Shown here: positions 42,326 to 50,632 of the stretch, piece after piece
Layout: each line of letters begins with the position of its first letter
Numbering within the stretch: position 1 is the first letter of the stretch
NCBI GenBank assembly: GCA_944321745.1
Contig: CALUML010000202.1
Coordinates: 1-51,646 of the forward strand
Direction of reading: 5' to 3'
DNA from: an uncultured Bacteroidales bacterium
Lineage (GTDB): Bacteria; Bacteroidota; Bacteroidia; Bacteroidales; Paludibacteraceae
Length of the DNA stretch: 51,646 nucleotides
The notes under the pieces: generated by a model
The model's database searches: none
What the model was told of the DNA's origin: nothing
What the model saw: only the letters and a program-made list of their open reading frames with translations
Made by a program: the position numbers and the translations under genes

Positions 42326-43062
42326 ACGTCAGTGTTGTCTGGGGTTTGTTGCCCTTGCGGGGCGTATTGTTTCTGCTTCATCTGTACGATGCTATCCATT
42401 TTTACAAGGAACCAGTCGTCGTTGACGAAGAGGGCTTCCACCCGCAGGCTGTCGGCGGCCAAGGGGAGGTTCCTCTGCACGGTCCTTATAAGGCGTTTGC
42501 TTTGCCTGCCGAAAAAGCCGGACCAGAACACCACCACGGTGTAGTCGGCCTGGGGGGAGGGGGTGGCAGATATGGGATTGTCATGTGTGTCACGTATGTG
42601 GGGCAGCAGCGCGGGCAGGGGCAGCAAGGTGTCGGGCGGGGCTGCACTTGAAGGGGGAAAGGAGTTGAACGCGCCGTATTTGTTCCATTTCAGGTTGGGG
42701 AAGCCCTCGGCGTAGCAGTTGAGGTGGTACGACACGAGCCGCCCCGCACGGTCGAAGTACATGGCCTGCAACATTTGCAGGTGGTTGTTCTGGAGTTTGG
42801 CCTGCCGTTCCCACCGCAAGGAGTCGGTCGTGTCCAATTTGGTGTAGAAGGAGTCCATCAGGTAGCAGGTGAGCGAGGTCTCGTCCAGTTCGTACCACGG
42901 CTCGCCCTCCAGCCCGAAGCGTGCCTGTATCTTTTCCCGGTTGTCATCATGGGCGGGCACGAACTTCGTATCCAGGCCGTACAGCCAGATGGCAATGGCG
43001 TTGCAGCCGCTTAGCAGGAACAGCAGGGGGAGAAGAAGGAGGATAGGGTAGGGGTTCTTCAT
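42322..43062 (-). CDS. Thioredoxin-fold-like lipoprotein, active site lost (copy 2)
   Basis: 246 residues from MKNPYPILLLLPLLFLLSGC, lipidated Cys20. It is a paralogue of the gene downstream, with the same FGLEGEPW, NNHLQMLQAMYFDRAGRLVS and RVEALFVNDDWF segments. At the thioredoxin-type motif it reads FWSGFFGRQ (179-187), with both Cys replaced. A longer frame opening at 43113 runs over the intergenic hairpin and is not used. Confidence 0.8.
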   Translation of the reverse strand: MKNPYPILLLLPLLFLLSGCNAIAIWLYGLDTKFVPAHDDNREKIQARFGLEGEPWYELDETSLTCYLMDSFYTKLDTTDSLRWERQAKLQNNHLQMLQAMYFDRAGRLVSYHLNCYAEGFPNLKWNKYGAFNSFPPSSAAPPDTLLPLPALLPHIRDTHDNPISATPSPQADYTVVVFWSGFFGRQSKRLIRTVQRNLPLAADSLRVEALFVNDDWFLVKMDSIVQMKQKQYAPQGQQTPDNTDV

Positions 43063-43079
43063 GCAGGATGTTACATTGG

Positions 43080-43126
43080 ACTTGCGGGATGCACGGGTTT
43101 TGTTTTGTTTCATGCATCCCGCAAGT
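43080..43126 (-). terminator. Hairpin between the thioredoxin-like gene and the lipoprotein pair
   Basis: Perfect 14-bp arms ACTTGCGGGATGCA / TGCATCCCGCAAGT with a T-rich loop, starting 8 bp after the upstream stop. On the minus strand no U-run follows, so it may be an RNA processing or attenuation hairpin rather than a full stop. Confidence 0.6.
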
Positions 43127-43133
43127 GTTGTTT

Positions 43134-43775
43134 TTAGTGTTTCAAAAGTTCCGCAATGGGTTCATAGCCTTTGAGCGGCGTGTCGGGATGGTCGAAGTCC
43201 TTTTCCGCCACGCCGACCGTGTTGCCCCATTGGTCCATGACAATGGAAACGCCCATAGGTGTCTGCCGGTTGTACGCTTCGTCATCGGGGTTCACGGCGC
43301 AGAGGAAACGGTAGTATTTGTCCCGCGCGTTTCTTCCCCGGATGTCGATGATTTTCCGAATGGGGGCTTGCAGGCTCTTGTATGCCTTAGGCGAAAAGAG
43401 CGAGTCGGTGATAATAACCGCATTCAGCGTGTTGTGATACACCGTGTCAAGCATGGCGGCGGTGGGGTTGATGGAATAGTAAGTTTCGTTTTCTTCGTCC
43501 ACCAGCAGCAGGTAAAATGCCGCGTCATACTCTTGGGCAAGGCGGACAATGTCGGGGAGGCGCGCTTTGCAGTGTGTGCACCAATCGGCATAGGAATAGA
43601 ACAGCGTTCGTTCCTTACCCGAATGGCGTGCCAGGCAACGGGCCTGCTCCACGTCCACTGTACGAAAATCGGAATGGGTACTTTTAGGCAATTGGCATTC
43701 GTCCCATTGAGCATGGAGAGTGGAGGCTGTAAGGCAGGCTCCTATTATCCATAAGCAAAAGGGTATGGTTTTCAT
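43134..43775 (-). CDS. Periplasmic thioredoxin-like protein with WCTHC site
   Basis: 213 residues. Signal peptide MKTIPFCLWIIGACLTASTLHA with probable cleavage before Gln23. The thioredoxin motif WCTHC is at 65-69 in the context RTLFYSYADWCTHCKARLPDI. The C-terminal section (CAVNPDDEAYNRQTPMGVSIVMDQWGNTVG) resembles the cis-Pro region. It is probably an envelope disulfide reductase or oxidase. It is the promoter-proximal member of a set with the two Cys-poor paralogous lipoproteins. Confidence 0.85.
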   Translation of the reverse strand: MKTIPFCLWIIGACLTASTLHAQWDECQLPKSTHSDFRTVDVEQARCLARHSGKERTLFYSYADWCTHCKARLPDIVRLAQEYDAAFYLLLVDEENETYYSINPTAAMLDTVYHNTLNAVIITDSLFSPKAYKSLQAPIRKIIDIRGRNARDKYYRFLCAVNPDDEAYNRQTPMGVSIVMDQWGNTVGVAEKDFDHPDTPLKGYEPIAELLKH

Positions 43776-43858
43776 AGCATGTCTTGGGATTGTTATAAGA
43801 TGAATGGTTCAAAGTTACGAAATTATTTAATCGTGCCCGTTGGCGGTTGGATTGCAAT

Positions 43859-43917
43859 ACGCGAGGCGCAGGAGGGGGGAAGCCGTGGGGCAATCCCCCT
43901 TTTGCGTCTTCGCGTAT
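43859..43917 (-). terminator. Hairpin directly after glyS
   Basis: Arms TACGCGA..GCGCAGGAGGGGGA and complement, with an imperfect middle. The stem is GC-rich but lacks a T-run on the minus strand. Confidence 0.55.
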
Positions 43918-43921
43918 GTGG

Positions 43922-45466
43922 TTAGTCCATAATCTTCCTGAACAAGTTCTTCATGTTCACCTCCCGGTCGATGAGGTCGTGGAGGCTGTCAATGCTGACG
44001 CGTTCCTGCTGCATGGTGTCGCGGTGGCGGATGGTGACGCAGTTGTCGGTGAGCGTGTCGTGGTCCACGGTGACGCAGAAGGGCGTGCCCACGGCATCCT
44101 GGCGGCGGTACCGCTTGCCGATGGAGTCTTTCTCGTCGTACACGCAGCGGAAGTCGAACTTGAGCGCGTCCATGATTTCGCGTGCCTTTTCGGGCAGGCC
44201 GTCCTTTTTCACCAGGGGCAGGATGGCGGCTTTCACCGGGGCGAGCACGGGCGGCAGTTTGAGCACCACGCGGCTGTCGCCCCCTTCGAGCTGCTCTTCG
44301 CAGTAGGCGGCGGACATGATGGAGAGGAACATGCGGTCCACGCCGATGGAAGTCTCGATGACGTAGGGCGTGTACGACTGGTTGAGTTCGGGGTCGAAGT
44401 ATTTGATGTTCTTGCCCGAATACTTCTCGTGGCTGCTCAGGTCGAAGTCGGTGCGCGAGTGGATGCCTTCCACTTCCTTGAAGCCGAAGGGCATTTCAAA
44501 CTCGATGTCGGTGGCGGCGTTGGCGTAGTGCGCCAGCTTGTCGTGGTCGTGGAAGCGGTACTTGTTGTCGCCCAGCCCGAGTGCCTTGTGCCAGGCGAGG
44601 CGGTGTTCTTTCCAGTAGGCGAACCACTTCATTTCGTCGCCGGGGCGCACGAAGAACTGCATTTCCATCTGTTCGAACTCCCTCATGCGGAAGATGAACT
44701 GCCGTGCCACGATTTCGTTGCGGAACGCCTTGCCTATCTGCGCGATGCCGAAGGGGATTTTCATGCGGCCCGTCTTCTGCACGTTGAGGTAGTTCACGAA
44801 GATGCCTTGCGCCGTTTCGGGGCGGAGGTATATCTTCATGGCACCGTCGGCGGTGGAGCCCATTTCGGTGGAGAACATGAGGTTGAACTGCCGCACGTCG
44901 GTCCAGTTCTTCGTGCCGCTGATGGGGTCCACCACGTCGTAGTCCATGATGATGGCTTTCAAGCCGGGCAGGTCGTTTTCGTTCATGGCCTTGGCGTAGC
45001 GGGCGTGTATCTCGTCGCGCTTGGCCTGGTGTTCGAGCACGCGGGGATTCGTCTGGCGGAACATGGCTTCGTCGAAGCTCGCGCCGAACCGCTTGGCGGC
45101 CTTCTGCACTTCTTTTTCAATCTTTTCATCGTATTTGGCCATGAGGTCCTCGATGAGCACGTCGGCACGGTAACGTTTCTTGCTGTCGCGGTTGTCGATG
45201 AGGGGGTCGTTGAAGGCGTCCACGTGCCCGGAAGCTTTCCACGTGGTGGGGTGCATGAAGATGGCCGCGTCGATGCCCACCACGTTTTCGTGGAGCATCG
45301 TCATCGAGTCCCACCAATAGCGTTTGATGTTGTTTTTCAGTTCCACGCCGTTCTGCCCGTAGTCGTACACGGCACCCAGCCCGTCGTATATTTCACTCGA
45401 CGGGAACACGAAACCATACTCCTTGCAGTGTGCAACGAGCTTTTTGAATACATCTTTCTGTGTCAT
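43922..45466 (-). CDS. glyS: Glycine--tRNA ligase, dimeric type
   Basis: Charges tRNA-Gly with glycine. From ATG (45466) MTQKDVFKKLVAHCKEYGFVFPSSEIYDGLGAVYDYG it has 514 residues, normal for the single-chain alpha2 class II enzyme of Bacteroidota. Class II motifs are visible: motif 2 IAQIGKAFRNEIVARQFIFRMREFEQMEM, and motif 3 in the YTPYVIETSIGVDRMFL region. The C-terminal anticodon-binding domain ends ..[12 protein letters not shown]. The frame's 28 upstream codons lie in the promoter region and are excluded. The last 50 codons are duplicated 2.5 kb downstream. Confidence 0.97.
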   Translation of the reverse strand: MTQKDVFKKLVAHCKEYGFVFPSSEIYDGLGAVYDYGQNGVELKNNIKRYWWDSMTMLHENVVGIDAAIFMHPTTWKASGHVDAFNDPLIDNRDSKKRYRADVLIEDLMAKYDEKIEKEVQKAAKRFGASFDEAMFRQTNPRVLEHQAKRDEIHARYAKAMNENDLPGLKAIIMDYDVVDPISGTKNWTDVRQFNLMFSTEMGSTADGAMKIYLRPETAQGIFVNYLNVQKTGRMKIPFGIAQIGKAFRNEIVARQFIFRMREFEQMEMQFFVRPGDEMKWFAYWKEHRLAWHKALGLGDNKYRFHDHDKLAHYANAATDIEFEMPFGFKEVEGIHSRTDFDLSSHEKYSGKNIKYFDPELNQSYTPYVIETSIGVDRMFLSIMSAAYCEEQLEGGDSRVVLKLPPVLAPVKAAILPLVKKDGLPEKAREIMDALKFDFRCVYDEKDSIGKRYRRQDAVGTPFCVTVDHDTLTDNCVTIRHRDTMQQERVSIDSLHDLIDREVNMKNLFRKIMD

Positions 45467-45516
45467 ATCGTTTGTCCGTTTGAGGTTTGACTTGCTTTTT
45501 GTTGATAATAACGGCG

Positions 45517-45524
45517 CAAAGGTA
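45517..45524 (-). promoter_or_regulatory. -7 element of glyS
   Basis: TACCTTTG on the minus strand, 51 bp before the start codon. The best upstream element is a TTG 23 bp away. Confidence 0.55.
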
Positions 45525-45628
45525 GTGATTTCCGTTGAAATGGCAGGCAATCGGGGCGGTAAACTCGCGTGAATCCGACGCTCGCGGTCGTGCGGTCATC
45601 AGCCCGTCTTTTTGTTTTTCTCGGCATG

Positions 45629-45728
45629 AAGTTATCGTCCCACCAAGGTGGCACAGCTGTACCACCCGGGTGGGACGGCTGTACCACCAAGGTGGGACGG
45701 TCGTACCACCCGGGTGGGACGATAACTT
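45629..45728. repeat. 22-bp-period array, four units (CCACCnnGGTGG palindromes), inside a 16-bp inverted repeat
   Basis: CCACC-nn-GGTGG cores start at 45640, 45662, 45684 and 45706, exactly 22 bp apart. The two central bases alternate AA, CG, AA, CG. The array is enclosed by perfect 16-bp arms AAGTTATCGTCCCACC (45629-45644) and its complement (45713-45728). It lies between divergent glyS and the MATE gene. Confidence 0.95.
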
Positions 45729-45887
45729 TCCGGGCATAAAGACACGAAATAGTCGGGGGAAATGCAAGACATTCCTATGGGATTGCGGCTTGTTATCGGT
45801 GTCTGGTGTTTCATGGGGCGATGCCCCGTCCATTTGTTTGCTCGTTTACTCGTCCACTTGTTTACTCGTCCACTCGTAACTAAATCG

Positions 45888-45895
45888 TACCTTTG
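45888..45895 (+). promoter_or_regulatory. -7 element of the MATE gene
   Basis: TACCTTTG 25 bp before the start codon. The upstream sequence is a small repeat of GTTTACTCGTCCACT, and no well-placed TTTG is seen. Confidence 0.5.
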
Positions 45896-45920
45896 CAGGA
45901 AAAATCAAGGGGGATATGTT

Positions 45921-47315
45921 ATGGGACTGAAACTGACGGGCCGGGACGCGGAGGGGAAGCACGCGCTGATGACCACCGCCCCCGTGCCGAGGCTGATAGG
46001 GTCGCTGGCCGTGCCTACCATCGTGAGCATGCTGGTCACGTCGTTTTACGTGATGGCGGACACGTATTTCGTGGGGAAAATCAACACGCAGGCCACGGCG
46101 GCGGTGGGCATTTCGTTTTCCGTCATGGCGGTGATACAGGCGTTCGGCTTCTTCTTCGGGCACGGGTCGGGCAACTACATCTCGCGCCGCCTCGGTGCGC
46201 ACGACTACGCCAACGCCGAGCGCATGGCCGCCACGGGCTTCTTCTGCGCCTTCCTGGCCGGGGTGCTCATTGCCGTGTGCGGGCTGGCGTGGCTCGCTCC
46301 CGTCTGCCGCCTGCTCGGTTCCACGCCCACCATCCAGCCTTATGCCGAGACGTACCTGGGCATCATCCTGCTGGGCGCGCCGTTCATGACCTCGTCGCTG
46401 GTGCTCAACAACCAGATGCGCTTCCAGGGCAACGCCGTGTATGCCATGGTGGGCATCACGGCGGGGGCGGTGCTCAACATCGGGCTTGACCCGCTGCTGA
46501 TATTCGTGTGCGACATGGGCATTGCGGGGGCGGCGTGGTCCACGCTGGCCAGCCAGTTGTGCAGCTTCGCCATCCTGGTGGCCATGGACCGGCGGGGCGG
46601 CAACATCCGCATCCGCCTGCGCAACTTCACGCCGCGGGCGGCGTTGTTGAAGGAGATCGTGTACGGCGGTAGCCCGTCGCTGTGCCGCCAGGGGCTGAAC
46701 AGCCTTTCCACCATCCTGCTCAACGTGGCGGCGGGGGCGTTTGGCGATGCGGCCATCGCGGGCATGTCCATCGTGGGGCGGGTGTGCATGTTCATCAACT
46801 CGTTCCTCATCGGGTTCGGGCAGGGCTTCCAGCCGGTGTGCGGCTTCAACTACGGGGCGGGGCTGTACCGCCGGGTGCGGCAGGGCTTCTGGTTTTGCGT
46901 GCGGCTGGGGGTGGTGTTCCTCGCGGTGTGCGCGGTGGCGGGTTTCGTGTTTGCGCCCTACATCGTGGCATGGTTCCGCGACGGCGACCCACAGGTCATT
47001 GCCGTGGGGTCGCGTGCCTTGCGCTGGCAGCTGCTCACCTTGCCGCTCGGGGCGTGGATAGTGCTGTGCAACATGATGCTGCAAACCATCCGCCAGCCGG
47101 TGCGGGCGGTGGTGTTGGCCTCGGCCCGGCAGGGGCTGTTCTTCGTGCCCTTCATCCTGTTGCTGCCCCGTCTGCTCGGCTTGCAGGGGGTGGAGATGTG
47201 CCAGGCGGTGTCGGACGTGTGTTCGTTTGCCGTGTCCCTGCCGCTCACCCTTCCCATCCTGAAGTCTCTGCGCGAAGACCGTCCGCAGCCCGACCCCGGC
47301 CGGATGGGGGAATGA
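45921..47315 (+). CDS. MATE-family efflux transporter
   Basis: A 464-residue, 12-helix membrane protein from ATG 45921 (MGLKLTGRDAEGKHALM). Family landmarks are PRLIGSLAVPTIVSMLVTSFYVMADTYFVGKI, the GHGSGNYISRRLGA loop, and the second-half repeat GMSIVGRVCMFINSFLIGFGQGFQPVCGFNYGAG. It is expected to export drugs or cationic compounds using an Na+ or H+ gradient. The open frame extends 53 codons upstream over the promoter and is not used. The GC content is very high. Confidence 0.94.
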   Translation: MGLKLTGRDAEGKHALMTTAPVPRLIGSLAVPTIVSMLVTSFYVMADTYFVGKINTQATAAVGISFSVMAVIQAFGFFFGHGSGNYISRRLGAHDYANAERMAATGFFCAFLAGVLIAVCGLAWLAPVCRLLGSTPTIQPYAETYLGIILLGAPFMTSSLVLNNQMRFQGNAVYAMVGITAGAVLNIGLDPLLIFVCDMGIAGAAWSTLASQLCSFAILVAMDRRGGNIRIRLRNFTPRAALLKEIVYGGSPSLCRQGLNSLSTILLNVAAGAFGDAAIAGMSIVGRVCMFINSFLIGFGQGFQPVCGFNYGAGLYRRVRQGFWFCVRLGVVFLAVCAVAGFVFAPYIVAWFRDGDPQVIAVGSRALRWQLLTLPLGAWIVLCNMMLQTIRQPVRAVVLASARQGLFFVPFILLLPRLLGLQGVEMCQAVSDVCSFAVSLPLTLPILKSLREDRPQPDPGRMGE

Positions 47316-47336
47316 ACTTGGGGAAATGCACTCGGA

Positions 47337-47369
47337 TTGGCTTAGCTCGCTCTTTTTTTCGTAACTTTG
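47337..47369 (+). promoter_or_regulatory. Promoter of parC
   Basis: TTG at 47337-47339, a 22-bp gap, then TAACTTTG at 47362-47369. The start codon is 40 bp further on. Confidence 0.6.
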
Positions 47370-47409
47370 TCAGAAATTCAAAATCCCCCTTCTAACAACA
47401 TTATTATAT

Positions 47410-50202
47410 ATGGATAAAGACAATGACATACTGACCCCCGAGGACGAGGCCCTGGACAGCACCGCGCAGGACGCATCGATGGAGCAGGACGGTGAACTGG
47501 CCCCGGTGGCGCATTCGGCCTACAAGCCCGAAGCGGGCGATGCCATCACCCACCACCTGGGCGGCATGTACCAGAACTGGTTCCTGGACTATGCCTCCTA
47601 CGTGATACTCGAGCGCGCCGTGCCCGACATCTACGACGGACTGAAGCCGGTGCAACGACGCATCCTGCATACCATGAACCGCATGGAGGACGGACGCTAC
47701 AACAAGGTGGCCAACATCGTGGGCGAGACCATGAAGTTCCACCCGCACGGCAACGCGTCCATCAAGGATGCGCTGGTACAGCTGGGGCAGAAGGATTTGC
47801 TTGTCGACACGCAGGGCAACTGGGGCAACATCCTGACGGGCGACGACGCGGCGGCGGAACGTTACATCGAAGCGCGGCTTACGAAGTTTGCCCTCGAAAC
47901 GGTGTTCAGCCCCAAGGTGACGAAGTGGAAACTCTCCTACGACGGGCGCAACAAGGAGCCCATCACGCTGCCCATCAAGTTTCCCCTGCTGCTGATGCAG
48001 GGCGTGGAAGGCATCGCCGTGGGGCTGAACTCGAAGATATTGCCCCACAACTTCAACGAGCTGCTCGATGCCTCGGTGGCCTGCCTGCGCGGCGAGCCGT
48101 TCGCGCTGTATCCCGACTTCCCCACGGGCGGCTCCATCGACGTGAGCCGTTACAACGACGGCGAGCGGGGCGGCGTGGTGAAGATACGCGCCAAGATAAG
48201 CAAACTGGACAACAAGACGCTTGTCATCAGCGAAATCCCCTACGGCACTACCACGGGCAAGCTCATCGAGAGCATCATCCGCGCCAGCGAGAAGGGCAAA
48301 ATCAAGATACGCAAGACGGACGACCTCACGGCCGAAAAGGTGGAAATACAGGTGCACCTGGCGGCGGGCGTGTCGTCCGACAAGACCATCGACGCGCTCT
48401 ACGCCTTCACCGACTGCGAGCTGAGCGTGTCGCCCAACTGCTGCGTCATCCACGACAAGAAGCCCCGCTTCCTCGGCGTGAGCGAGCTGTTGCGCATCAG
48501 CACCGAACACACCATGGACCTGTTGCGCCGCGAGCAGGAGATACAGCGGGCGGAATTGCGGGAGCAGTTCTTCTTCGTCTCGCTCGAAAAGATATTCATC
48601 GAAAACCGCATTTACAAGGACAAGGAGTTCGAGGAGAGCCGTTCGCAGGAAGAGGCCGTGGCGCACATCGACCGGCGGCTCGAACCGTTCAAGAAGGACT
48701 TCATCCGCGAGGTGTGCACCGACGACATCCTGAAGCTGATGGAGATACGCATGAAGCGCATCACCCGCTTCGACAGCGACAAGGCCAACGACACCCTGCT
48801 GGCCATCCAGAAGAAGATAGACGAGATAAACGACCACCTGGCCCACTTGGTGGACTTCACCATCGCCTGGTTCGAGGGCTTGAAAGCGCGCTACGGCAAG
48901 GACTACCCGCGCCGCACCGAGATACGCAACTTCGAGTCCATCGAAGCCGTGAAGGTGGCCGAGGCCACCGAGAAGCTCTACGTGAACTACGAGGAGGGGT
49001 TCATCGGCACGGGGCTGAAAAAGGACGAGTTCGTGTGCAACTGCTCGGATATCGACGACGTGCTCATCATCTTCAAGGACGGCAAGTACAAAATCGTGCG
49101 CGTGGCCGACAAGGTGTTCGTGGGCAAGAACATCCTGCACGTGGCGGTGTTCAAGAAGAACGACAAGCGCACCATATATAACGTGGTCTACCGCGACGGC
49201 AAGGCCGGACCGTTCTACATCAAGCGTTTCGCCATCACGGGTGTGGCGCGCGACAAGGAATACGACATGACGCAGGGCAAACCCGGCTCGCGCATCATGT
49301 ACCTGACGGCCAACCCCAACGGCGAGGCCGAGGTCATCCGCATTACCCTCAAGCCCCGCCCGCGCCTGCTCAAGCTGAACCTGGAGAAGGACTTCAGCAC
49401 GGTGACCATCAAAGGCCGCCAGTCGCAAGGCAACCTGCTCACGAAAAACGAGGTGCAGAAAATCACGCTCAAGCAGCGGGGCGGCTCCACGTTGGGCGGG
49501 CGGCAGGTGTGGTTCGACTCCGACGTGCTGCGCCTCAACTACGACGGCCGGGGCGACTACCTGGGCGAATTCCAAAGCGACGACCTGGTGCTGGTGCTCA
49601 CGGACGACGGCAAGTATTACACCACCGGCTTCGACTCCACGAACCACTACGACCGCGACATCCGGGTGATAGAGAAGTTTGACCCCGCCAAGATATGGTC
49701 GGTGGCATTCTACGATGCCGACCAGAAGTATTACTACCTGAAGCGGTTCAGCCTGGAAGCGTCGCCCAAGAAGCAGAGTTTCATCGGCGACAATCCGCAC
49801 TCGCGGGTGGCGGTCCTCACGTCGGTCGATTATCCGCGCATCGAAGTGTCTTTTGGCGGGGGCGATGCACACCGCATCCCGCTGGTGGTGGATGTGGAGC
49901 AGTTCATTGCCGTGAAGGGCTACAAGGCACACGGCAAGCGGCTCACCACCTACGAGGTGGCCGCCATCAGCGAGCTGGAGCCGACCCGCTTCCCCGACCC
50001 GGAACCGGCCGATGAGGACGAAACGCCCGACGACCCCGCCGATGGCAGCGACGGCAGCGGCGACAACGAAGGTGGTGATGCAGCCCCCGGCATCCCGGCA
50101 CCGCCCGACGCACCCGTTTCGCCTGCCCCCGACGCACCGTCCGTGTTGCCCGACGACATCGTGGGCAATGTGGAAGAAGGCGGGCAGATGTCGCTGTTCT
50201 GA
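47410..50202 (+). CDS. parC: DNA topoisomerase IV subunit A
   Basis: Breaks and rejoins DNA to unlink daughter chromosomes, working with ParE. The 930-residue protein has the type IIA start LDYASYVILERAVPDIYDGLKPVQRRIL, the HPHGNASIKDALVQLGQ region around the quinolone pocket, and the catalytic Tyr152 in AAERYIEARL. A coiled gate follows (to about 470) and then the C-terminal beta-propeller. The last 70 residues are acidic and Pro-rich and end in QMSLF, which fits the sliding-clamp-binding pentapeptide. GyrA is the alternative, but a clear GyrA box is missing and the form matches the Bacteroidota ParC. The parE gene is not in the window. Confidence 0.9.
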   Translation: MDKDNDILTPEDEALDSTAQDASMEQDGELAPVAHSAYKPEAGDAITHHLGGMYQNWFLDYASYVILERAVPDIYDGLKPVQRRILHTMNRMEDGRYNKVANIVGETMKFHPHGNASIKDALVQLGQKDLLVDTQGNWGNILTGDDAAAERYIEARLTKFALETVFSPKVTKWKLSYDGRNKEPITLPIKFPLLLMQGVEGIAVGLNSKILPHNFNELLDASVACLRGEPFALYPDFPTGGSIDVSRYNDGERGGVVKIRAKISKLDNKTLVISEIPYGTTTGKLIESIIRASEKGKIKIRKTDDLTAEKVEIQVHLAAGVSSDKTIDALYAFTDCELSVSPNCCVIHDKKPRFLGVSELLRISTEHTMDLLRREQEIQRAELREQFFFVSLEKIFIENRIYKDKEFEESRSQEEAVAHIDRRLEPFKKDFIREVCTDDILKLMEIRMKRITRFDSDKANDTLLAIQKKIDEINDHLAHLVDFTIAWFEGLKARYGKDYPRRTEIRNFESIEAVKVAEATEKLYVNYEEGFIGTGLKKDEFVCNCSDIDDVLIIFKDGKYKIVRVADKVFVGKNILHVAVFKKNDKRTIYNVVYRDGKAGPFYIKRFAITGVARDKEYDMTQGKPGSRIMYLTANPNGEAEVIRITLKPRPRLLKLNLEKDFSTVTIKGRQSQGNLLTKNEVQKITLKQRGGSTLGGRQVWFDSDVLRLNYDGRGDYLGEFQSDDLVLVLTDDGKYYTTGFDSTNHYDRDIRVIEKFDPAKIWSVAFYDADQKYYYLKRFSLEASPKKQSFIGDNPHSRVAVLTSVDYPRIEVSFGGGDAHRIPLVVDVEQFIAVKGYKAHGKRLTTYEVAAISELEPTRFPDPEPADEDETPDDPADGSDGSGDNEGGDAAPGIPAPPDAPVSPAPDAPSVLPDDIVGNVEEGGQMSLF

Positions 50203-50232
50203 AAACAGCATCGGTGTGCGATGACCACAAGA

Positions 50233-50400
50233 GGATGTGTCAAAATGGGATTTAGCACACGGATAACACGGATAACACGGATTATACAGATTATCACAGA
50301 TTTCTTATTTCAACAATCCTTGACAATCAATGGTATTTGAATCTGTATAAATCCGTCTTATTTGTCTCATCCGTGCTCTCTCTTATTTTGACACACCTCC
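50233..50400. repeat. Imperfect long palindrome built of ACACGGAT repeats
   Basis: GGATGTGTCAAAAT (50233-50246) pairs with ATTTTGACACACCTCC (50385-50400). Inward, GCACACGGAT and ACGGATTATACAGATT pair with ATCCGTGC and AATCTGTATAAATCCGT. The left half also repeats ACACGGATA in tandem. No gene is seen between the parC stop and 50486. Confidence 0.82.
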
Positions 50401-50486
50401 TTGCGCTCTCTGCGGTTAAATAAAAAGAGATGCCACGGCGTGACATCTCTGCTTGTTGCTTGCTTTTCGCCTCTTGTCCCTTGTCG

Positions 50487-50594
50487 CTATCTGAAGAACG
50501 GTTCGTCGAACTCGTCGTAGTCGCCCAGGAGGCCGGGGCGGTTGCGGGTGGATTTCTTGTTGATGATGAGCGTGGAGGGGATTTGTATCAGCAT
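50487..50594 (-). CDS. Very small open frame, 35 codons, uncertain
   Basis: MLIQIPSTLIINKKSTRNRP followed by an acidic tail ending DEFDEPFFR. Codon use looks natural, but the only ATG is here and the same frame is open upstream through a different small gene. It could be the 3' end of a decayed gene. I do not recognise it. Confidence 0.3.
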   Translation of the reverse strand: MLIQIPSTLIINKKSTRNRPGLLGDYDEFDEPFFR

Positions 50595-50632
50595 GTCGCT
50601 GCCTGCCTCGGAGAGGGGCTCTTTTTTATCTT

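Noticed and set aside
43847-45490. 547-codon open frame antisense to glyS
   Set aside because: Same reason: a shadow of glyS in GC-rich DNA.
45762-45920. 53-codon N-terminal extension of the MATE protein
   Set aside because: It covers the TACCTTTG promoter element and a simple repeat; family members start at MGLKLTG-like sequence.
47404-50211. 935-codon open frame antisense to parC
   Set aside because: A mirror of a GC-rich coding frame; no domains, no start signals, while parC is unmistakable.
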